A model generated the notes under the pieces. That model searched no databases and had not been told where the DNA came from. It saw only the letters and a list, made by a program, of their open reading frames with translations. This document shows positions 28,501 to 36,686 of a stretch of DNA of 64,000 nt, piece by piece. Each line of letters starts with the position of its first letter. The stretch's first letter is position 1. The stretch is from Winogradskyella litoriviva (GTDB lineage: Bacteria > Bacteroidota > Bacteroidia > Flavobacteriales > Flavobacteriaceae): positions 372,001-436,000 of the forward strand of contig NZ_JABRWQ010000001.1 in the NCBI RefSeq assembly GCF_013249065.1. Reading direction: 5' to 3'. The translations under genes were made by a program, and so were the position numbers.

Positions 28501-29004
28501 AATTTCAATCATAAATTCAACACAAATTGGCTATTTAACACTTTAGCAAGTATAGGAACAGAAGAAAGTAGAAGTGAAAATTATACCACCAGAAATTATA
28601 CGTTAGACAATTATCAAATTAAACCCAAATTAAGTTATCTCTTTAATGAAAACGCACAGTTTGATATCTTTTATCAATTCTCTTCTAAAGAAAATACAAT
28701 GGAAAGTTTTGAAACCTTAGCACAGAATAATTACGGATTTTCATTTACGTATAACAATGCACAAAAGATAGCATTGACAGGCGAATTTAATCTATTTCAA
28801 AATGAATTTGAAGGAGATACCAACACTCCTGTTGGTTACCAAATGTTAGAAGGTTTACAAGCGGGAAAAAATTACACTTGGAATGTATTAGCTCAAAAAA
28901 AACTGACTAAATACTTAGATTTAAACCTTAATTACTTCGGAAGAAAATCTGAAACTTCTAAAACCATACATACAGGTACAGTTCAGCTAAAAGCGTATTT
29001 TTAA
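25564..29004 (+). CDS. Large outer-membrane protein with SprA-like segment
   Basis: The 1146-residue protein has a signal peptide (MKIATSFLLILFSFLGFSQ). Residues about 138-235 contain GSISRGITIGNNQN, LDLQISGKLSDKVSLRASI and DEFDQVFIEL. These phrases resemble the repeated beta-barrel strands of SprA, the T9SS outer-membrane translocon, but the protein is less than half the size of SprA. Residues about 275-345 (VYVNGVPLERGENNDYIIDY) resemble a beta-rich module often next to such strands. The C-terminus is rich in alternating strands and ends in Phe, as outer-membrane barrels do. The function is unknown; surface export or attachment is a guess. Confidence 0.7.
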   Translation: MKIATSFLLILFSFLGFSQEQNSVFRQKKIAVKDSIIIDSMSINPSRFIVKTKENIIIDSTLYTVDFAKAILRFKQPTEIDTIKIEYLRYPQFLTKVYKQLDKDVIVQRSSEFRKLYQLQNTSKKNTYTPFDGLTTSGSISRGITIGNNQNSVLNSELDLQISGKLSDKVSLRASIQDANIPLQESGYSQRLDEFDQVFIELFSDDWNIRAGDIDLIDTKSYFANFSKRVQGLLVNANLSDKTSVFASGVLVRGQFTTTQFTAQEGNQGPYKLSGSNNELYVLIVSGSETVYVNGVPLERGENNDYIIDYNAGEIIFNSTFPITSEMRITVDYQFSERNYSRFTVFGGANYNTDKLKLKVSVYSESDAKNQPLQQNLSTEQTQILANAGDNQDLMIAPSASLTSYSDNRILYKKEQLGTEEIFVFSNNPEDELYSVSFTLVGDNQGNYVLSNTNAINNIYQYIAPIAGVPQGNYDPITQLVAPERLQIAVLNGQFKPSEKTDVFFEFAGSKKDDNLFSNLDDGNNDGYAGKLTLKQKLIHSDSLWNLSASVDADFIQKNFNSIQRLYRAEFNRDWNLDTSESTGELIDYGNQLLFSSGLRLSHSKKGIVSYNFEHLNFSENFNGNRHSVTTNLRLGDFTIYSNSSFLNNESSIHSSKFLRSFNRLVYGKNNKWSGVEFKTEDNEQRSKTINELTELSQKFNSYEAFVGIGDSTKVYAEVGYIKRFNDSLRNNKVERVNSSNTYYLKSRLIQNKNTTLQLFANYRDLKSEDNTVEDEQSLNSRLNFNQKLFKNLIILNTSFETNSGTLAQQDFTYVEVEAGQGAYTWIDYNENSIQELDEFEIAQFADQGSYIRVLLPNQVYLQTHQNRFGQTMTINPQPWRVSKNKFKQFWSHFYNQASFIVDSKKFKNGSSFNLNPFEALKKDLDTEDFASLNYSVRNVLFFNRGKQRYTTSYTYLTNKSRNLLSIGFQQNETNSHQLNFNHKFNTNWLFNTLASIGTEESRSENYTTRNYTLDNYQIKPKLSYLFNENAQFDIFYQFSSKENTMESFETLAQNNYGFSFTYNNAQKIALTGEFNLFQNEFEGDTNTPVGYQMLEGLQAGKNYTWNVLAQKKLTKYLDLNLNYFGRKSETSKTIHTGTVQLKAYF

Positions 29005-29063
29005 GCGATTTGTAACCAATATCACATTTCATAAATTCGAAAATTTGTATCTTCGTTAATGTT

Positions 29064-29453
29064 ATGGGCAAATTAGTGGCTTTTTCATATTCATTTTTAA
29101 TTCTTATTCAGAGTTTCAATTTTAATTTAGAGGATTTCTCTAAAATTAATACATTGATTGAGCATGCTCAGTATCATAAGGAAAAGTATGGTGATACATT
29201 TTTTGAGTTTTTAGCAGAACACTATGGCGACAATAAGGATGACCATGAAAATGAACACGAAGAGCATAAAGATTTACCATTTAAAGACGCTCAGCACATG
29301 CTATCTCACACAAATACATCGTTTATAAGCGTTGATAATCACTTCGATTTTCAGTATTCCATATTTGTAGAAATACCATTTAATTTTCATTACGAAGAAA
29401 CGTTTACAAGCTTCGAGAATTCTTCCTTTTTTCATCCACCCAAACACACATAA
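29064..29453 (+). CDS. Small His/Glu/Asp-rich secreted protein leading the metal-efflux operon
   Basis: The 129-residue protein has an N-terminal hydrophobic segment (signal peptide or anchor). Its central acidic, His-rich stretch (about 56-75: HYGDNKDDHENEHEEHK) looks like a low-affinity metal-binding tract. It lies 66 bases before the RND pump gene in the same direction and probably in one transcript. No family was recognised. A periplasmic metal buffer or sensor for the pump is possible but is inference only. Confidence 0.65.
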   Translation: MGKLVAFSYSFLILIQSFNFNLEDFSKINTLIEHAQYHKEKYGDTFFEFLAEHYGDNKDDHENEHEEHKDLPFKDAQHMLSHTNTSFISVDNHFDFQYSIFVEIPFNFHYEETFTSFENSSFFHPPKHT

Positions 29454-29519
29454 TTCACTTTAGATTTAATCCTGTTTTTTTTTTAAATCAGGTATTCATT
29501 ATTTCTTAATTTTTGAATT

Positions 29520-32500
29520 ATGTTAGAATACATCATAAAATTTAGCTTAAAAAATAAGCTAATTATTTTTCTGTTTACCGCCTTTATTATTGGTTTTGGT
29601 ATTTTTTCCTTAACCCAAATTCCTATTGGTGCAGTTCCAGATATCACCAATAATCAGGTACAAGTTATAACAACATCTCGTAATTTATCTACACAAGATG
29701 TGGAGCAATTTATTACCTATCCTGTAGAATTGGAAATGGCAAATTTACCTGGTGTTGAAGAAATTAGGTCTGTGTCTAAATTTGGGCTATCAGTAGTTAC
29801 CATTGTTTTTGCAGATGATATGGGAACTTTTCTTCCAAGACAACTCATTGCCGAAAAAATAAAGTCAGCTTCAGAGAAAATCCCTGAAGGTTTTGGTAGC
29901 CCTGAAATGGGACCAATTACCACAGGTTTAGGCGAAATTTACCAGTATATTTTAGACGTAAAACCTGGTTACGAAAACCGTTACTCACCAACTGAACTTA
30001 GAACTATTCAAGACTGGATTGTAAAGCGTCAACTATCAGGTATTCCAGGTGTGGTAGAAGTAAATACTTGGGGCGGATTTTTAAAACAATATGAAGTTGC
30101 CATCAACCCAAACAAACTCAATGCCATGAGTATATCGGTTTCGGAAATTTATGAAGCCTTAGAAAGAAACAACAGTGTTGCAGGTGGTGGCTATATAGAA
30201 AAAACAGATGAAGCCTTCTTTATTAGAGGTGAAGGTTTGGTAAAATCGCTTGAAGATGTAGGCAACATTGTAGTTAAAAATGAGGGAACACCAATTTACA
30301 TAAAAGATATTGCTAAAGTCGGATTTGGCAGTGCAACACGTTTTGGTGCCATTACCGGAAATGGTGAAGGCGAAAAAGTACTGGGACAGATTATGATGCT
30401 AAAAGATGGTAATTCTAAGGCTATTATTGATGCTGTAAAAGAACGTGTCGCTTCTATACAAAATAGTTTGCCAGAAGGTGTTTTTATCAATGGCTTTTTA
30501 GAACGAAGTGAACTTATAAACAAAACCACATTTACAGTCTCTGAGAACTTAATTCTAGGCTCGCTAATTGTCATCTTTGTAGTGGTTTTATTATTAGGGA
30601 ATTTACGTTCTGGATTGGTAGTTGCTTCTGTGATTCCGCTTAGTTTATTATTTGCTATTTCCTTAATGAATATCTTTGGCGTTGATGCCAATTTAATGAG
30701 CCTTGGTGCTATTGATTTCGGGATTATTATAGATGGAGCCGTCATCATTGTAGAGTTTATTGCGTTCAGAATTATTACACAAAGCGCAAACCTAAAAGCA
30801 CTCACAAAAGAGGCAAAACAAGACGAAATTGATACAATTACACTAAAAAGTGCCTCAAAAATGATGAATTCTGCCATTTTTGGGCAATTAATCATTTTAA
30901 TAGTTTTTATTCCAATCTTATCCTTAAGTGGTGTAGAAGGCAAAATGTTTAGACCAATGGCACTCACTTTCAGCTTTGCTTTAATTGGCGCTATGCTTTT
31001 GTGTTTAACTTATGTACCTGTTGTGGCTTCGTTATTTTTAAAACCAAATAAACCAAGTGATAAAAATGTATCTGTACGCTTAATGAAAGCTTTAAATTCA
31101 TGGTATAAACCGTCTATTAATTGGGCTTTGCATCACAAAAAAACAGTGATAGGTTTAGCTACCATTTTATTAGTCTCTAGCTTTTGGATATTTAGCAGAA
31201 TGGGTGGCGAATTTGTGCCAACATTAGATGAAGGTGATTTTGTAATTCAACCTGTTTTAAAAACAGGAACATCACTAAGCAAAACCATTGAAATTACCAC
31301 TAAAATTGAGCAAATACTATTAGATAATTTTCCTGAGGTTGACCAAGTGGTAAGTAGAATTGGTGCTGCAGAAGTTCCAACAGACCCAATGTCTATGGAA
31401 GAAAGTGATGTAATTATAAAACTAAAACCAAAAAAAGAATGGGTTTCCGCTAAAAGCAAAGATGAGTTAGCGGATAAATTTAAAGAAGCGTTGGCTATAA
31501 TTCCAGGTATGGAAGTAGAATTCACCCAACCTATCGAAATGCGTTTTAATGAACTTATTACTGGTGTAAGAGCAGATGTTGCAATTAAAATTTTTGGTGA
31601 AGACTTATCTGTATTAGCAAATAAGGCAGATGAAATAAAATACTTAATTCAAAATGTAGAAGGTGCCTCAGACATTATCATTGAAAAGGTTGAAGGTTTA
31701 CCACAAATGAGCGTGACTTTCAACCGAAGTAAAATAGCACGTTACGGATTAAATATAGCTGATGTCAACCAACTCATTACAATGGGTTTTGCTGGTAAAA
31801 CTCTTGGTAATGTATTTGAAGGCGAAAAACGCTTCGATTTAGTGATTCGTTTAGATGAAAAGAATCGTCAAAATTTGGAAAGCTTGCAGAATTTATATGT
31901 CGATACGCCAAGTGGCAATAAAATTCCACTGAGTGAATTAGCAGACATAAAATATACGACTGGACCGGCAAAAATATCTAGAGATGATACCAAACGCCGT
32001 ATAGTGGTTGGTATCAACGTAAGAAACCGAGATTTGCAATCGGTTGTGGATGATGTAAGGGCTATAATTGACAGTAAACTAAAATTACCAGTAGGTTACA
32101 CCATTACTTATGGTGGACAATTTGAAAATTTACAAAGCGCAAAAGCGCGTTTAACCGTAGCAGTACCCATTGCATTGGCCTTAATTTTTCTTCTACTCTA
32201 CTTTGCTTTTGGTTCCATAAAAGAAGCTTTATTAGTGTATTCTGCAATTCCTCTTTCGGCAGTCGGAGGTGTTCTATTATTATGGTTGCGAGATTTACCT
32301 TTTAGTATCTCAGCAGGTGTTGGTTTTATTGCACTGTTTGGGATTGCAGTACTTAACGGTATTGTTCTCATTGAGCATTTTAAAGAACTTAAAGAAGAAG
32401 GTATAGATGATATTGAAGAACGCATAAAACGCGGTACTGCAGAACGACTTAGGCCTGTTTTATTAACAGCCGCAGCTGCCGCTTTAGGTTTTTTACCAAT

Positions 32501-33839
32501 GGCAATATCTACTAACGCAGGTGCAGAAGTACAACGTCCTTTAGCAACTGTGGTTATTGGAGGTTTAGTCACTGCAACCGTCTTAACACTTATAGTTTTA
32601 CCAGTATTATATGCTTGGTTTGAAGAAAAAAAAGAAATTAAAATGAATAAAACAGCCAGCATTACAGTTATTGGATTCTTTTTTATACTGAATATAAACG
32701 CTCAATCTCAACTAACTGTAGAACAAACCCTAGAATTAGCCATTGAAAACAATGCGAGTTTAAAAGCGTCTAATTTACAAATTGAAAAAAATGATGCTTT
32801 TATTGGTAGTGCTTTTAGTTTTGATAAAACATCTGTGTATTATAATTACGATGAAAATAATATTGCCATAAATAATGAACCCTTAAAAGTGTTTGGAATT
32901 GCTCAAGATTTTAAATTCCCAACGGTCTATTTTGCCGAAAAAAAGGTAAATAAAGCCATGATGAATTTAGAGGAAGCCAAATACAATATGCAATTTCAAC
33001 ACGTTAAAAAGATAGTTTACTCTAGTTATTATCAATTAAGTTATGCCAAACAAAAAGCAGAGACGTATCGGTTTTTAGATAGTCTTTATCAAGATTTTGC
33101 CAAAAAAGCAACACGACGATTTGAACTTGGTGAAACTAATTATCTCGAAAAAATTTCAGCAGAATCTAAACAAAAGCAACTCGAAACACTTTACAAACAA
33201 GCTTTACAAAATGTAGAATTTTCAAAAGAACAATTAAAAGCAATTGTACAAGTTGACAGCTTAGAAATTGTTGACAAAGATTTGGGGAAATTAGAATTGC
33301 ACAATCATTCTCTTCAAAATAATTCTGGGTTACAATATTTTGAAAATGCCAAAAACTATCAAAATGCTGTTTACCAATCTGAAAAACAGAATTTACTACC
33401 AGACCTTAATTTTGAATATTTTCAAGGTACCAACGACCAATTAAATTCTAATATAAAAGGTTATCAAGTCGGACTAAAAATTCCTTTGTTATTCTTTGGG
33501 AATTCTTCTAAAATAAAAGCGTCTAAAATTGCAAAAGAAATCATATCAGAACAACAAAAAGACTATGAAGTACAGTTAAATTCTGAATACAAATCACTTT
33601 TAACCACCTTAAAAAAGTATGATGAATCTATTAAATATTACTATACACAAGGCAAACGCTTAAAAGATGAGATTATAAAAACAGCAAACAGAACTTTTAA
33701 AGAAGGTGAAATTGACTTTTTTCAATATATACAAAGCATAGAAACTGCTACAGATATTGAACTCACCTATTTAGATAATTTAAACGCTTATAACCAAACG
33801 GTCATCAACATTAACAACCTTATTTTAAAAATATATTAA
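29520..33839 (+). CDS. cusA: CusA/CzcA-type heavy-metal RND pump fused to a TolC-like outer-membrane factor
   Basis: The 1439-residue chain has two parts. Residues 1-1041 are a complete HME-RND transporter: SLTQIPIGAVPDITNNQVQV at the N-terminus, the proton-relay motif DFGIIIDGAVIIVE (Asp399, Asp405, Glu412) and 12 expected membrane helices. From Met1042 (base 32643) the chain continues in frame into a new signal-peptide-like stretch (MNKTASITVIGFFFILNINAQ) and a 398-residue outer-membrane-efflux domain (LTVEQTLELAIENNASL and long helical repeats). RND pumps export Cu, Ag, Co, Zn or Cd ions using proton motive force. The internal ATG could also start a separate TolC protein. The adaptor gene follows after 2 bases. 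Confidence 0.92.
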   Translation: MLEYIIKFSLKNKLIIFLFTAFIIGFGIFSLTQIPIGAVPDITNNQVQVITTSRNLSTQDVEQFITYPVELEMANLPGVEEIRSVSKFGLSVVTIVFADDMGTFLPRQLIAEKIKSASEKIPEGFGSPEMGPITTGLGEIYQYILDVKPGYENRYSPTELRTIQDWIVKRQLSGIPGVVEVNTWGGFLKQYEVAINPNKLNAMSISVSEIYEALERNNSVAGGGYIEKTDEAFFIRGEGLVKSLEDVGNIVVKNEGTPIYIKDIAKVGFGSATRFGAITGNGEGEKVLGQIMMLKDGNSKAIIDAVKERVASIQNSLPEGVFINGFLERSELINKTTFTVSENLILGSLIVIFVVVLLLGNLRSGLVVASVIPLSLLFAISLMNIFGVDANLMSLGAIDFGIIIDGAVIIVEFIAFRIITQSANLKALTKEAKQDEIDTITLKSASKMMNSAIFGQLIILIVFIPILSLSGVEGKMFRPMALTFSFALIGAMLLCLTYVPVVASLFLKPNKPSDKNVSVRLMKALNSWYKPSINWALHHKKTVIGLATILLVSSFWIFSRMGGEFVPTLDEGDFVIQPVLKTGTSLSKTIEITTKIEQILLDNFPEVDQVVSRIGAAEVPTDPMSMEESDVIIKLKPKKEWVSAKSKDELADKFKEALAIIPGMEVEFTQPIEMRFNELITGVRADVAIKIFGEDLSVLANKADEIKYLIQNVEGASDIIIEKVEGLPQMSVTFNRSKIARYGLNIADVNQLITMGFAGKTLGNVFEGEKRFDLVIRLDEKNRQNLESLQNLYVDTPSGNKIPLSELADIKYTTGPAKISRDDTKRRIVVGINVRNRDLQSVVDDVRAIIDSKLKLPVGYTITYGGQFENLQSAKARLTVAVPIALALIFLLLYFAFGSIKEALLVYSAIPLSAVGGVLLLWLRDLPFSISAGVGFIALFGIAVLNGIVLIEHFKELKEEGIDDIEERIKRGTAERLRPVLLTAAAAALGFLPMAISTNAGAEVQRPLATVVIGGLVTATVLTLIVLPVLYAWFEEKKEIKMNKTASITVIGFFFILNINAQSQLTVEQTLELAIENNASLKASNLQIEKNDAFIGSAFSFDKTSVYYNYDENNIAINNEPLKVFGIAQDFKFPTVYFAEKKVNKAMMNLEEAKYNMQFQHVKKIVYSSYYQLSYAKQKAETYRFLDSLYQDFAKKATRRFELGETNYLEKISAESKQKQLETLYKQALQNVEFSKEQLKAIVQVDSLEIVDKDLGKLELHNHSLQNNSGLQYFENAKNYQNAVYQSEKQNLLPDLNFEYFQGTNDQLNSNIKGYQVGLKIPLLFFGNSSKIKASKIAKEIISEQQKDYEVQLNSEYKSLLTTLKKYDESIKYYYTQGKRLKDEIIKTANRTFKEGEIDFFQYIQSIETATDIELTYLDNLNAYNQTVININNLILKIY

Positions 33840-33841
33840 TC

Positions 33842-34969
33842 ATGAAAAACCTATATATACTGCTTTTTACATTAGTTATTACGGCTTGTGGAAACAATAA
33901 AACTAACGATACAGAGGTTGTAGCGACAGAAACAGATTCTAATGAAATTATTGTTACTAAAGCACAATTTGAAAGTGAAAATATGGCTTTTGGAACCATA
34001 CCAGAATTCAATTTTAACGAGAGTATTAAAGTCAACGGAATGATTGATGTTCCACCTCAAAACAAATCTAGCATTTCTACTTTTATTGGAGGTTACATAA
34101 CCCAAACGCCTTTACTTGTAGGAGACGAAGTAAAAAAAGGGCAGCTTTTAGTATCGCTTCAAAATCCTGAATATGTTGAAATTCAACAAAATTATTTAGA
34201 AGTTGCAGAGCAGTTAAACTACCTTAAATCTGAATTCAATAGACAAAAAACCTTGTATGATGAAAAAATAACTTCAGAGAAAAATTACCTCAAAGCCGAA
34301 AGTACTTATAAAAGTAATTTGGCTCATTATAATGGGTTACGTAAAAAATTACAAATGATGAATATTAACCCTAAACAAGTAGAGCAAGGTAAAATCACAT
34401 CGAGTATAAATATTTATGCACCTATTGAGGGCTTTGTTACCAAAGTAAATATCAGTAACGGAACGTATGTATCACCAAGTGATGTGATATTAGAAATTGT
34501 TGATACAGACCATATTCATTTAGAATTATCGGTTTTTGAAAAAGATATAATGAAGGTTAAAAAAGGGCAAAAAATACAATTTAAAATCCCTGAGGCTTCA
34601 GATGAAACTTTTGGTGCAGAAGTTCATTTAGTTGGCACTACAATTAACGATAAGAATAGACAAGTACAGGTTCATGGCCACGTAAATAATGATGAAAATA
34701 ATTTTATAGTTGGCATGTTTGTAGAAGCTGAAATTATTTTTGAAAGTGCCAGAAAAATGGGATTACCAAAAGAAGCTTTAGCAATTTTAGAAGATGGCAC
34801 TTATGTTTTAGCATTGGTTGAAGAAAAAGACAATTCATTTCAACTAGAAAAAATAAAACTAAGCATTGGTAAAACTTCTGAAGATGCAGTAGAGGTTTTA
34901 AATTCAAGTGAATTAAAGAATAAGAAAATATTGACAAAAGGGTTAGGCATGCTTATAACTGGTAATTAA
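33842..34969 (+). CDS. cusB: CusB-type periplasmic adaptor (membrane fusion) lipoprotein
   Basis: The 375-residue adaptor has a lipobox ending VITACGN (Cys17). It has a lipoyl/barrel-sandwich half-motif (YITQTPLLVGDEVKKGQLLVSL), an alpha-hairpin coiled coil (about 115-165), the second lipoyl half (IYAPIEGFVTKVNI) and the beta-barrel domain. It bridges the RND pump and the outer-membrane channel. It lies 2 bases after the pump gene, so the operon order is small His-rich protein, pump-channel fusion, adaptor. Confidence 0.93.
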   Translation: MKNLYILLFTLVITACGNNKTNDTEVVATETDSNEIIVTKAQFESENMAFGTIPEFNFNESIKVNGMIDVPPQNKSSISTFIGGYITQTPLLVGDEVKKGQLLVSLQNPEYVEIQQNYLEVAEQLNYLKSEFNRQKTLYDEKITSEKNYLKAESTYKSNLAHYNGLRKKLQMMNINPKQVEQGKITSSINIYAPIEGFVTKVNISNGTYVSPSDVILEIVDTDHIHLELSVFEKDIMKVKKGQKIQFKIPEASDETFGAEVHLVGTTINDKNRQVQVHGHVNNDENNFIVGMFVEAEIIFESARKMGLPKEALAILEDGTYVLALVEEKDNSFQLEKIKLSIGKTSEDAVEVLNSSELKNKKILTKGLGMLITGN

Positions 34970-35003
34970 TTATTCAGCTTTTTATAAAACTAATAGCACA
35001 AAA

Positions 35004-35037
35004 AAAAACGCCTAAACTTAATTGTTTGGGCGTTTTT
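35004..35037 (+). terminator. Bidirectional terminator between cusB and glyS
   Basis: AAAAACGCC (35004-35012) plus TAAAC pairs with GTTTG plus GGCGTTTTT (35024-35037), 6-nt loop and one G-T pair. It follows cusB by about 35 bases and lies downstream of glyS on the other strand. Confidence 0.82.
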
Positions 35038-35040
35038 ATA

Positions 35041-35066
35041 ATGAGATTCCTGCTTTCGCAGGAATT
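35041..35066 (-). repeat. Conserved 3' hairpin (ATGAGATTCC element), copy 1
   Basis: The element begins ATGAGATTCC and forms an 8-bp stem (35046-35053 with 35058-35065) with a TTTC loop, immediately downstream of the glyS stop. A second copy with the same first ten bases lies just downstream of ahcY at 45598-45622. Each is followed by a normal terminator hairpin. Confidence 0.6.
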
Positions 35067-35070
35067 AGTG

Positions 35071-36609
35071 TTACATCTTCTGCAGCCAATGTTTCACATC
35101 AACCTCAGCCTTTATAATAGCTTTTAAGTCTTCAATTTTAACACGTTTTTGTTCCATAGTGTCTCTATGACGAATAGTAACTGTGTTGTCCTCTAATGTA
35201 TCATGATCTACTGTAATACAAAATGGTGTTCCGTTGGCATCTTGTCTTCTGTAGCGTCTTCCAACAGCATCTTTTTCATCGTAATCTACATTAAAATCCC
35301 ATTTTAAATCATCAACAATTTTCTTAGCAACATCTGGCAAGCCATCTTTTTTAACTAAAGGCAAAATAGCTGCTTTTGTTGGTGCTAAAACTGCTGGTAA
35401 TTTTAATACCGTTCTGGTTGTATTATTCTCTAATTCTTCTTCAACTAAAGCCTTAGAAAATACAGCTAAAAACATTCTATCTAAACCAATAGACGTTTCA
35501 AGCACATAAGGCGTATAGCTCGCTTTCTCTTCATGGTCAAAATATTGTAATTTTTTACCTGAAAATTCTTCATGTTGTTTTAAATCGAAATCAGTACGAG
35601 AGTGTATGCCTTCTAATTCTTTAAAACCAAATGGGAAGTTAAACTCAATATCGGTGGCTGCATCTGCATAATGTGCAAGTTTTTCGTGGTCATGAAAACG
35701 GTAATTATCTTCTCCCATACCTAAAGATAAGTGCCACTTTAAGCGTGTTTCTTTCCAATAATCAAACCATTTTTTTTGTGTACCTGGTTTAATAAAAAAT
35801 TGCATTTCCATTTGCTCAAACTCACGCATTCTAAAGATAAATTGTCTTGCAACAATTTCATTTCTAAAGGCTTTTCCTGTTTGTGCAATTCCAAAAGGAA
35901 TTTTCATACGTCCTGTTTTCTGAACGTTTAAGAAATTTACAAAAATACCTTGCGCTGTTTCTGGTCTTAAATACAAATCCATTGCAGAATCTGCAGAAGC
36001 ACCAAGTTTAGTACCAAACATTAAATTAAACTGCTTAACGTCTGTCCAGTTTCGACTTCCGCTTAACGGACAAGCTATTTCTAACTCTTCAATTAACGCT
36101 TTTACATCTGCCAAATCTTCTTTTTCTAAAGATTGCCCTAAACGTTTTAATATGGTATCTATTTTTTCTTGGTAACCCAGAACTCGTCCATTAGTAGACA
36201 AAAATTCTTCTTTATTAAAGGCATCTCCAAAACGTTTTTCAGCTTTTTTGACTTCTTTATTAATTTTTGCCTCAATTTTAGCACAATAATCTTCTACTAA
36301 AACATCTGCTCTATAACGTTTTTTAGAATCCTTATTATCAATTAAAGGATCGTTAAACGCATCTACGTGACCAGAAGCTTTCCAAGTGGTTGGATGCATA
36401 AATATTGCAGCATCAATACCTACAATATTATCGTGCATTTGTACCATGGCTTTCCACCAATAGTCTCTTATATTTTTCTTTAATTCTGCTCCATTTTGAG
36501 CATAATCGTATACTGCGCTTAGTCCATCGTAGATTTCACTACTCTGAAACACGTAACCATACTCCTTTGCGTGAGAGATTACTTTTTTAAATTGATCGTC
36601 GTTTGCCAT
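35071..36609 (-). CDS. glyS: Glycine--tRNA ligase (dimeric class II type)
   Basis: The 512-residue single-chain alpha2 GlyRS is the eukaryote/archaeal-like form common in Bacteroidota. Recognisable segments are LYLRPETAQGIFVNF, GIAQTGKAFRNEI (motif 2 region), RMREFEQMEMQFF, and the C-terminal anticodon-binding domain with YRRQDANGTPFCITVD. It charges tRNA-Gly. It is monocistronic. A TATTTTTG box (36617-36624, minus strand) lies only 7 bases before the start codon. Confidence 0.96.
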   Translation of the reverse strand: MANDDQFKKVISHAKEYGYVFQSSEIYDGLSAVYDYAQNGAELKKNIRDYWWKAMVQMHDNIVGIDAAIFMHPTTWKASGHVDAFNDPLIDNKDSKKRYRADVLVEDYCAKIEAKINKEVKKAEKRFGDAFNKEEFLSTNGRVLGYQEKIDTILKRLGQSLEKEDLADVKALIEELEIACPLSGSRNWTDVKQFNLMFGTKLGASADSAMDLYLRPETAQGIFVNFLNVQKTGRMKIPFGIAQTGKAFRNEIVARQFIFRMREFEQMEMQFFIKPGTQKKWFDYWKETRLKWHLSLGMGEDNYRFHDHEKLAHYADAATDIEFNFPFGFKELEGIHSRTDFDLKQHEEFSGKKLQYFDHEEKASYTPYVLETSIGLDRMFLAVFSKALVEEELENNTTRTVLKLPAVLAPTKAAILPLVKKDGLPDVAKKIVDDLKWDFNVDYDEKDAVGRRYRRQDANGTPFCITVDHDTLEDNTVTIRHRDTMEQKRVKIEDLKAIIKAEVDVKHWLQKM

Positions 36610-36616
36610 AATACTG

Positions 36617-36624
36617 CAAAAATA
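36617..36624 (-). promoter_or_regulatory. Possible -7 box of glyS
   Basis: TATTTTTG on the minus strand matches TAnnTTTG and ends 7 bases upstream of the ATG. No clear -33 box: that position falls in the neighbouring terminator hairpin. Confidence 0.35.
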
Positions 36625-36625
36625 G

Positions 36626-36656
36626 AAAACCGCTCTGATTAACAGAGCGGTTTTTT
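36626..36656 (-). terminator. Terminator of the coiled-coil membrane protein gene
   Basis: AAAACCGCTCTG (36626-36637) pairs perfectly with CAGAGCGGTTTT (36643-36654), loop of 5. It is a symmetrical terminator; on the minus strand it lies 30 bases past the gene ending at 36687. Confidence 0.85.
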
Positions 36657-36686
36657 AAAAATTATGTAGTTAATTGTTTTCTTACT

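Noticed and set aside
30296..30967. Open frame of 223 codons antisense to the cusA part of the pump gene
   Set aside because: It is fully inside a well-supported membrane-protein gene and its sequence shows no recognisable motif; such antisense frames are common opposite long hydrophobic coding regions.
32198..32662. Open frame of 154 codons antisense to the pump gene
   Set aside because: Same reason: codon pattern of the sense gene explains it, and it has no start or neighbour support.
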